Source of the DNA: Desulfobacteraceae bacterium
GTDB taxonomy: Bacteria; Desulfobacterota; Desulfobacteria; Desulfobacterales; Desulfobacteraceae
Length of the DNA: 7,315 bases
Assembly: GCA_003354055.1 (NCBI GenBank)
Contig: PIVQ01000356.1
Location: forward strand, 1 to 7,315
Reading direction: 5' to 3'
The position numbers were made by a program, and so were the translations under genes. Each line of letters begins with the position of its first letter. Positions within the stretch are counted from its first letter, which is position 1. The notes beneath the pieces are model-generated. The model saw only the letters and a list, made by a program, of their open reading frames with translations, did not search any database and was not told the DNA's origin. Shown in pieces: positions 1 to 4,193 of this stretch.

Positions 1-860
1 TTCATAGCAGCCCGTGTATGTTTGTGAACCGTGCATTTACGGTTGTAGACTGCAGGTAACTGATTGGGCTGAAAGGAACCGTCACAGGTAACAATGTAGC
101 CATTTGGTTTTGCGCAGGCATGATTAAACCCAACAAGACCACCACCAAAATGATTATGAGCGCGGGTATCAATCGGTCGCAGGGAATTGCTTTGCAGCAG
201 ATGAATATCTACACCGGGCTGTGTGTTAACCTGCCTGGTCCATGCCGGCTTACCCGGCCCTGTCGCAGCGGCATAAGTATTATCATAATACGTCTTCAAA
301 GCCCCCATGCGATAGTCATTACAAATATCAATTCCGAATACCACATCGGAAATAGTGAAGACTGAATCACTGCAGATATTTCCCGGATAATGCTCACTCC
401 ATGCCTTGTTTGCGTGCTCGCCTTGAGGATGATGCTTGCAATACGCATGGACGAGTTGGCCGTTATAATAAACCATGGACGAGTTCCGGCGGAACTCATT
501 GAATTGATCATCCCATATCCCGGTTCCCGGGATGATAACCCAGCGGGGGTGACGTTGACTGATCCTTGTAAGCTCACGGGTGACATCTAGCCACTTCCGG
601 TGGTTTGATGGGTTTTCTGCTGAACCAAAATAAAATTCGGGTCCAAGAAACAACCGCATTTCATTGACACCATGATTCCTGGCCACTGGTGCAGGGGGGC
701 GGCGGCCACCTCCTGCTATCGGAGCAGCCGCCGGCTGGTTAAGATGGGTGTCTGCATCAGTTAGGCATCTATCAATCGCAACAAGTTTTTGAACAAGATT
801 ATCACGGTTCTTGGCCAGCACATTATGAACCACAACAGATACCATTGTCGGTCTTGGCAT
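1..860 (-). CDS. Nitrilase-superfamily (carbon-nitrogen hydrolase) protein, divergent, C-terminus beyond window
   Basis: An uninterrupted frame of 286 codons runs from ATG (858-860) to the left edge without a stop, so the C-terminus is missing. AGGAG (868-872) lies 7 nt upstream of the ATG and fixes the start. The nitrilase triad is visible: Glu75 in GPEFYF, Lys142 in GQLVHAYCKHH, and Cys180 in FGIDICNDYR. Their order and spacing match Glu-Lys-Cys carbon-nitrogen hydrolases, which hydrolyse nitriles or amides through a cysteine thioester. The protein is atypical. A Pro/Gly/Ala/Arg-rich stretch (about 42-62) is inserted between the first helix and the Glu strand, and the Cys motif reads CNDYRMG instead of the common CYDxRFP. 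No signal peptide is seen, so it is probably cytoplasmic. The substrate is unknown. The fold assignment is fairly sure; the exact activity is not. Confidence 0.8.
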   Translation of the reverse strand, partial: MPRPTMVSVVVHNVLAKNRDNLVQKLVAIDRCLTDADTHLNQPAAAPIAGGGRRPPAPVARNHGVNEMRLFLGPEFYFGSAENPSNHRKWLDVTRELTRISQRHPRWVIIPGTGIWDDQFNEFRRNSSMVYYNGQLVHAYCKHHPQGEHANKAWSEHYPGNICSDSVFTISDVVFGIDICNDYRMGALKTYYDNTYAAATGPGKPAWTRQVNTQPGVDIHLLQSNSLRPIDTRAHNHFGGGLVGFNHACAKPNGYIVTCDGSFQPNQLPAVYNRKCTVHKHTRAAM

Positions 861-867
861 GAACTCT

Positions 868-872
868 CTCCT
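868..872 (-). promoter_or_regulatory. Ribosome binding site of the nitrilase-like gene
   Basis: Read on the minus strand, AGGAG sits in an AAAAGGAGAGAG context, 7 nt before the ATG. It supports this start over internal ATGs such as codons 6 and 68. I could not identify a convincing -35/-10 pair upstream of it. Confidence 0.75.
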
Positions 873-951
873 TTTGTTTGTCTTGGGCTGAAGTAATGTT
901 ACCTTAATCCCAAAGAAACATTTTCGAATAGCCGGCATTAAAAGAATCCGG

Positions 952-1016
952 TCTATTTTATAGATTCTGACGGTATTCAGACGACATTCCGGAATGGTGA
1001 AGTCTTAAGTCAGAAT
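952..1016. repeat. Cluster of hairpin-forming inverted repeats
   Basis: Three elements are seen directly. First, TCTAT (952-956) and ATAGA (960-964) form a 5-bp stem with a 3-nt loop. Second, ATTCTGAC (964-971) and GTCAGAAT (1009-1016) form a perfect 8-bp outer dyad. Third, within it are AGAC (979-982)/GTCT (1002-1005) and the perfect 12-bp palindrome CATTCCGGAATG (985-996). The nesting would allow one long stem with interior loops. No poly-T run follows on either strand, so it is not a standard intrinsic terminator. Confidence 0.55.
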
Positions 1017-1169
1017 GCTTATTTTGAAGAGAGACATGCTTTTTGTCAAGTGTGAAAAAACTATTGGAATCCGGGCGCAGAGCAGGCAATTTTGCTACCC
1101 GGACAACACCCATCAGAAACATTGGCATCTGGTTAAATGGCGTATCCATAATAAACCGCCCAGGTAATT

Positions 1170-1246
1170 GGCGTGACATTTCCAAAGACTGCTATCCGTT
1201 TTGGATCGTCTCTTTTGTCTGGACGAGTTTAATTTGATGTCACGCC
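1170..1246. repeat. Perfect 10-bp inverted repeat bounding a 57-bp spacer
   Basis: GGCGTGACAT (1170-1179) is the exact reverse complement of ATGTCACGCC (1237-1246). The right arm lies just past the stop of the flavin-binding protein gene. There is no T-tract and the loop is long, which argues against a plain terminator. It could be the ends of a very small non-autonomous element, a paired regulator site, or chance. Confidence 0.45.
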
Positions 1247-1251
1247 TTAAA

Positions 1252-1674
1252 TCACAGTGCAACTTTACCGCTTTGGGTAGGATCCAGCGTAATCAGAGCG
1301 GTTTTAAAATGGATCTCATACACGATTAACTGGCTGCCGGCCTGCTCTATTATCATTTCATAGTCCGGTATTTTTTTGATAAAGGCATCTTTCAGATCAT
1401 ATATGGTAAATTCACTTTTCCGAACCTTAGCCTCGTGAACTCTTACATGTTCATTTCCTGAGGAAGGAATCGTGGTAAAGGCCACTCTGTTGTTTTTGGA
1501 AAATTCGTTTTCCTTTGCATTGCCCCTGAAAGTTGAAAAATAGACAATGCCTTTTCTGTCCGGGTCATAATAGAAATTTACAATTCTGACATTTGGGATA
1601 TTGTCTACGCTTGTTGCCAAGGCCAGTTCGCTTTGCTCTGCCATAATTTTTTTGAAGACGGGTATAAAATCCAT
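1252..1674 (-). CDS. Pyridoxamine 5'-phosphate oxidase-like flavin-binding split-barrel protein
   Basis: This is a 140-residue protein, the usual size for stand-alone PPOX-like split barrels. The N-terminal half has the family pattern: a helix (about 3-15), then strands in LALATSVDNIPNVRIVNF, then KGIVYFSTFRGNAKENEF (about 41-58) and NNRVAFTTI (61-69). The STFRGNAK stretch is where family members contact the FMN phosphate. The C-terminus continues the barrel with QLIVYEIHFKTALITLD. Such proteins bind FMN, F420 or heme, and most small ones have no proven reaction; true PdxH activity is unlikely from length alone. No signal peptide is seen, so it should be cytoplasmic. AAGGAG (1682-1687) lies 7 nt before the ATG. 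It is divergent from a WYL regulator, which probably controls it (inference). Confidence 0.8.
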   Translation of the reverse strand: MDFIPVFKKIMAEQSELALATSVDNIPNVRIVNFYYDPDRKGIVYFSTFRGNAKENEFSKNNRVAFTTIPSSGNEHVRVHEAKVRKSEFTIYDLKDAFIKKIPDYEMIIEQAGSQLIVYEIHFKTALITLDPTQSGKVAL

Positions 1675-1681
1675 AGTATCG

Positions 1682-1687
1682 CTCCTT
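1682..1687 (-). promoter_or_regulatory. Ribosome binding site of the PPOX-like gene
   Basis: AAGGAG on the minus strand, within TTTAAAGGAGC, stands 7 nt from the ATG at 1672-1674 and confirms that start. Confidence 0.75.
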
Positions 1688-1699
1688 TAAATGATGAGG

Positions 1700-1715
1700 A
1701 TGCCATAATCGGCAT
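1700..1715. promoter_or_regulatory. Dyad ATGCC-N6-GGCAT, possible operator in the PPOX-like gene leader
   Basis: ATGCC (1700-1704) and GGCAT (1711-1715) form a perfect 5-6-5 dyad. It has the same geometry as the TGACA-N6-TGTCA dyad 43 bp away but a different sequence. It falls just downstream of the predicted minus-strand transcription start, where bound repressor could block transcription. Chance is possible at this length. Confidence 0.35.
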
Positions 1716-1724
1716 TTCGTGTCT

Positions 1725-1730
1725 GGTATA
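1725..1730 (-). promoter_or_regulatory. Candidate extended -10 element of the PPOX-like gene promoter
   Basis: On the minus strand the sequence reads TGTTATACC, an extended -10 (TG-N-TATACC, 4 of 6 to TATAAT). The -35 position 17 bp upstream (1748-1753) is TAAAGG, a poor match, so the promoter would depend on the TG extension or an activator. Transcription would start about 40 nt before the ATG. It is overlapped by a CGTGT-N8-ACACG dyad (1718-1735). Confidence 0.4.
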
Positions 1731-1741
1731 ACACGGTAACC

Positions 1742-1770
1742 TTGACACCTTTATGTCAGGGTTTTAAAAG
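1742..1770 (+). promoter_or_regulatory. Candidate sigma70-type promoter of the WYL regulator gene
   Basis: A consensus -35 TTGACA (1742-1747) is followed after 17 bp by TAAAAG (1765-1770, 4 of 6 to TATAAT). Transcription would begin near 1777, giving a leader of about 30 nt. Overlap with the TGACA dyad suggests autoregulation. Confidence 0.5.
1743..1758. promoter_or_regulatory. Dyad TGACA-N6-TGTCA, candidate operator shared by the divergent pair
   Basis: TGACA (1743-1747) and TGTCA (1754-1758) are perfect inverted half-sites in the divergent intergenic region. The left half-site is part of the TTGACA -35 hexamer for the regulator gene, and the centre falls on the -35 position of the opposite promoter. 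A dimeric HTH regulator bound here could repress both directions. The link to the neighbouring WYL regulator is inference from position. Confidence 0.45.
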
Positions 1771-1805
1771 TTAAGAAAAGAAAAACTGAGTGAAAGGGGT
1801 ATAAA

Positions 1806-2744
1806 TTGAAAATCGACAGGTTGATCGCCATCATCATGGTATTGCTAAATTGCGATAAAATAAGTGCGGCAAAGCTGGCAGAAAAGTTTGAGGTAACATC
1901 CCGGACCATATACAGGGATATCGACTCAATCGCCATGGCAGGTATCCCGGTTGTTACCTATCCCGGGGTTAACGGTGGAATAGGTATCATGCCTGAATAT
2001 AAGGTGGATAAACATTTTTTTAACAGCTCGGAGATTTCCAATCTTCTCATGGGATTGAACAGCCTTTCTACAACATTATCCCATAAAGAGATTGCCGGGA
2101 CCCTTGAGAAAGTCAGGAATCTGCTTCCTGAAAAACAGGCTGAAAAGATTGAGATGAAGGCCGGCCAGATCACAATTGATCTTTCTACATGGATGGGAAA
2201 CAAGCAGTTTAAGCCCAATCTGGATTTGATTAAAAAAGCTTTGGACGCCGGCAGGTATATGGAATTTGAATACCAAAGGTTAAACGGTCCAAAAAGTCAG
2301 CGCCGCATTGAACCGTATCAGCTGATATTAAAAGAGGGGCATTGGTATCTGCATGGTTTTTGTTCCTTAAGAGATAATTTCCGAGTGTTCAAGCTTGCAA
2401 GGATGTCAAATCTTGAGATCCTTGAGGCCACCTTTGCTCCCAGAAAATTTCAGGCAAAAAAACTGGATGGTGCCGGATGGATCGAGAATCGGGTGATTAC
2501 AATTAAACTATTGATTCACATTTCTCTTCGGGAGCAGATGGTTGAGCGCAGTGAAGAGGATAAAATACGATCCTATGATAAGGACCGGTTCATCGTTGAT
2601 TTCCCATTTACTGAGGATGATTACGGGTATAATCTTTTGCTTGGTTTTGGAGATAAGTGTGAATGCCTGGAACCCAAGCATGTGCGTAACGAACTGATTT
2701 CCCGAATAAAAAAGATGCAGAATATCTATCGTGGCGAAAAATAA
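1806..2744 (+). CDS. YafY-family transcriptional regulator, HTH plus WYL domain
   Basis: This 312-residue protein has the standard layout of the family. An N-terminal winged helix-turn-helix (about 1-60) contains ISAAKLAEKFEVTSRTIYRDI, whose second helix (TSRTIYRDID) is the DNA-reading helix. A linker follows, then a WYL domain from about 135. The namesake motif is Trp180-Tyr181-Leu182 in GHWYLHGFC, preceded by RRIEPYQLIL and followed by FRVFKLARM, where Arg and Phe shape the ligand pocket. A C-terminal WCX-like region (about 228-305) ends the protein. WYL domains sense small ligands or nucleic acids; this one's ligand is unknown. The start is TTG at 1806: the family N-terminus MKIDRL begins there, and AGGGG (1795-1799) sits 6 nt upstream. 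It is divergent from the PPOX-like gene, its most likely target besides itself. Confidence 0.88.
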   Translation: MKIDRLIAIIMVLLNCDKISAAKLAEKFEVTSRTIYRDIDSIAMAGIPVVTYPGVNGGIGIMPEYKVDKHFFNSSEISNLLMGLNSLSTTLSHKEIAGTLEKVRNLLPEKQAEKIEMKAGQITIDLSTWMGNKQFKPNLDLIKKALDAGRYMEFEYQRLNGPKSQRRIEPYQLILKEGHWYLHGFCSLRDNFRVFKLARMSNLEILEATFAPRKFQAKKLDGAGWIENRVITIKLLIHISLREQMVERSEEDKIRSYDKDRFIVDFPFTEDDYGYNLLLGFGDKCECLEPKHVRNELISRIKKMQNIYRGEK

Positions 2745-2792
2745 TCGATAAGATACCATTTTAGCTATGTTGGGCTCTGATACTGCAAAGAC

Positions 2793-2821
2793 TTGATTTA
2801 TGGGGTTTCGCCCAATATACT
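2793..2821 (+). promoter_or_regulatory. Sigma70-like promoter of the SH3b-M48-cyclase operon
   Basis: TTGATT (2793-2798, 5 of 6 to TTGACA) and TATACT (2816-2821, 5 of 6 to TATAAT) are separated by exactly 17 bp. Transcription would start near 2828, about 34 nt before the first gene. This is the best promoter match in the window, and no other promoter is evident ahead of the next two genes. Confidence 0.6.
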
Positions 2822-2861
2822 GGGGCATTGCATCAAACTCAATTTCTTTCAAAGGAGTTTC

Positions 2862-3290
2862 ATGATCATGGAAAAATCAATGAGCGTTCAGGTCAAGCAG
2901 AGTCATATAAGGAAAAGTGCGTCTTTTCTTGCGCCGGTGCTTGGTGTACTGGCCTATGGCGACAAGGTGTCGGTGGTAGGAGATGAGAACTCTGACTGGA
3001 TACAAGTGAAATCAGGAAGCAGTGCAGGCTTTGTCCACAGTTCTGCCCTGACCAAAAAAGAGGTGGTCCTTAATCCCGGGGCACAAGATGTGGAGAAAGC
3101 TGCTTCGTCAGATGAAATTACCCTTGCCGGAAAGGGGTTTAACGATCAGGTGGAAGGGGCGTTCAGGGCGAAAAATCCCAATTTGAACTTTGCTGCCATT
3201 GACAAGATGGAAGGGTACCTGGTTTCGGAAAATCAGATGAGAAACTTCCTGATTCAGGGTCGGATCTTTCCAAAGGAGGGGCAGTCATGA
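2862..3290 (+). CDS. Bacterial SH3 (SH3b) domain protein without signal peptide
   Basis: This protein has 142 residues from ATG 2862. ATG 2868 is an equally possible start, because AAAGGAG (2851-2857) lies 4 nt from the first and 10 nt from the second. Residues about 7-65 form an SH3b domain: MSVQVKQSHIRKSASFLAPV is the first strand and RT-like loop, AYGDKVSVV the second, DWIQVK with Trp46, then GFVHSSAL (56-63), a hallmark ending of this domain. The rest (66-142) is a soluble, partly helical tail that I cannot assign to a named domain. SH3b domains usually bind peptidoglycan or protein partners outside the cytoplasm, yet no signal peptide or membrane segment is visible here. Its stop overlaps the start of the M48 protease (ATGA), implying coupled translation and joint function. 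The domain call is firm; the role is unknown. Confidence 0.8.
   Translation: MIMEKSMSVQVKQSHIRKSASFLAPVLGVLAYGDKVSVVGDENSDWIQVKSGSSAGFVHSSALTKKEVVLNPGAQDVEKAASSDEITLAGKGFNDQVEGAFRAKNPNLNFAAIDKMEGYLVSENQMRNFLIQGRIFPKEGQS
3272..3279 (+). promoter_or_regulatory. Strong ribosome binding site of the M48 protease gene
   Basis: AAAGGAGG, a near-perfect anti-16S complement, is 7 nt before ATG 3287. It lies inside the end of the SH3b gene and fixes the protease start. Confidence 0.8.
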
Positions 3291-4183
3291 AAATCAATAC
3301 ACGCAGGGAATTTTTAGAAGTGACCCTGACCCTTGGGGCGGCAGGATTCTTCCTGGCCGGCTGTGAAACCCTGGATACCATGAGTCAGGTGCTTCCCTCC
3401 GAGGCTCAGTCCCTGATCAGGGTGGGGACGGCTGTGGCCAAGACATTTGAAGATTTTACCCCTGAGCAGGAGTATTATATCGGCCGGACCATCGGCGCCA
3501 CTATTCTGGATAAGTATCCAGCCTTTGATAAGGGCTCTGCCAATACTTATCTCAATCTGGTGGGCCAGACTCTGGCGGCAGCCTCTGACCGGCCCAATAC
3601 CTTTGGAGGGTACCGGTTTCAGATTCAGGATTCAGATGAAATCAACGCCTTTGCAGCTCCCGGTGGGTTTATCTTTGTCACCACAGGGCTGATTCGCTGC
3701 TGCAAGGATGAAGATGCGTTAGCCGCTGTCCTGGCCCATGAGATCGGCCATATTCAGGCACAACACGGACTCCAGGCCATCAAAAATTCACGGGTCACTG
3801 ATGCCATTACCACCATCGGCCTGGAAGGGGCAAGACAATTTGGATCCGCGGAACTCAGTTCTCTAACCGATATTTTTTCAGATTCCATTTCCGACATTGC
3901 CAATACCCTGATTGTCAGCGGATATTCAAGGACACAGGAAAAAGAGGCGGATCTGGCAGCAGCCACTCTTCTGGAGCGGGTGGGATACAATCCCCAGGGG
4001 TTGATTCATATGCTGGAACAGATGGAGGGCCTGATCAAGCCCAATACCCTGGATTTTGCCAAAACCCATCCCTCACCCAAGGACAGGATCGCTGCCCTTG
4101 AACCGACATTGGGTGCGTATACCCCTTACACCCTGCCGAAAAAGCGGATGATGCGTTTTATGAATCAGATTTCCTGGGTATGA
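3287..4183 (+). CDS. M48-family zinc metalloprotease, predicted Tat-exported lipoprotein
   Basis: This protein has 298 residues. The N-terminus has a twin-arginine motif (TRREFLE, Arg6-Arg7), a hydrophobic stretch (12-24) and a lipobox LAGC with Cys26 as the likely lipidated residue. Glu27 at position +2 favours sorting to the outer membrane by the E. coli Asp+2 rule. The M48 catalytic core follows: HEIGH at 151-155 (His151 and His155 bind zinc, Glu152 is the catalytic base), and the third zinc ligand Glu218 in the ExxxD motif EKEAD. HPSPKDRIAAL near 261-271 is the typical family ending. It resembles the single-domain, OMA1/LoiP-like periplasmic members that trim or degrade misfolded envelope proteins. 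No C-terminal TPR is present, unlike BepA. It overlaps the SH3b gene by 4 nt and stops 10 nt before the cyclase gene, so the three are one operon. Confidence 0.92.
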   Translation: MKINTRREFLEVTLTLGAAGFFLAGCETLDTMSQVLPSEAQSLIRVGTAVAKTFEDFTPEQEYYIGRTIGATILDKYPAFDKGSANTYLNLVGQTLAAASDRPNTFGGYRFQIQDSDEINAFAAPGGFIFVTTGLIRCCKDEDALAAVLAHEIGHIQAQHGLQAIKNSRVTDAITTIGLEGARQFGSAELSSLTDIFSDSISDIANTLIVSGYSRTQEKEADLAAATLLERVGYNPQGLIHMLEQMEGLIKPNTLDFAKTHPSPKDRIAALEPTLGAYTPYTLPKKRMMRFMNQISWV

Positions 4184-4193
4184 TCCCCAAGCT

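Larger units (their letters stand above)
873..1251. other. Intergenic region without a convincing gene
   Basis: This stretch lies between the start of the nitrilase-like gene and the stop of the flavin-binding protein, both on the minus strand. The open frames here (plus 1043-1237 and minus 958-1185) overlap each other, lack a ribosome binding site and resemble no family I know. What it does hold is dyad symmetry: a hairpin at 952-964, nested inverted repeats at 964-1016, and a 10-bp inverted repeat at 1170-1179 and 1237-1246. It may carry the promoter of the nitrilase-like gene, but I see no clear promoter. Confidence 0.6.

Noticed and set aside
296..586. Open frame on the minus strand, 96 codons
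   Set aside because: It overlaps the nitrilase-like gene in another frame; the real frame shows the catalytic residues and has a ribosome binding site.
120..590. Two plus-strand open frames (120-365 and 390-590)
   Set aside because: Antisense shadows of the nitrilase-like gene with no ribosome binding site and no family resemblance.
958..1237. Overlapping small frames (minus 958-1185, plus 1043-1237)
   Set aside because: Neither has a ribosome binding site or a recognisable protein pattern, and they overlap each other and the palindrome cluster.
1170..1246. Intrinsic terminator for the PPOX-like gene formed by the 10-bp inverted repeat
   Set aside because: The 57-nt loop and lack of a following T-tract on the minus strand do not fit an intrinsic terminator.
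2793..2861. Upstream extension of the SH3b gene from TTG 2793
   Set aside because: The start would lie on the -35 element, has no ribosome binding site, and adds residues unlike an SH3b or signal peptide; AAAGGAG at 2851 supports 2862 or 2868.
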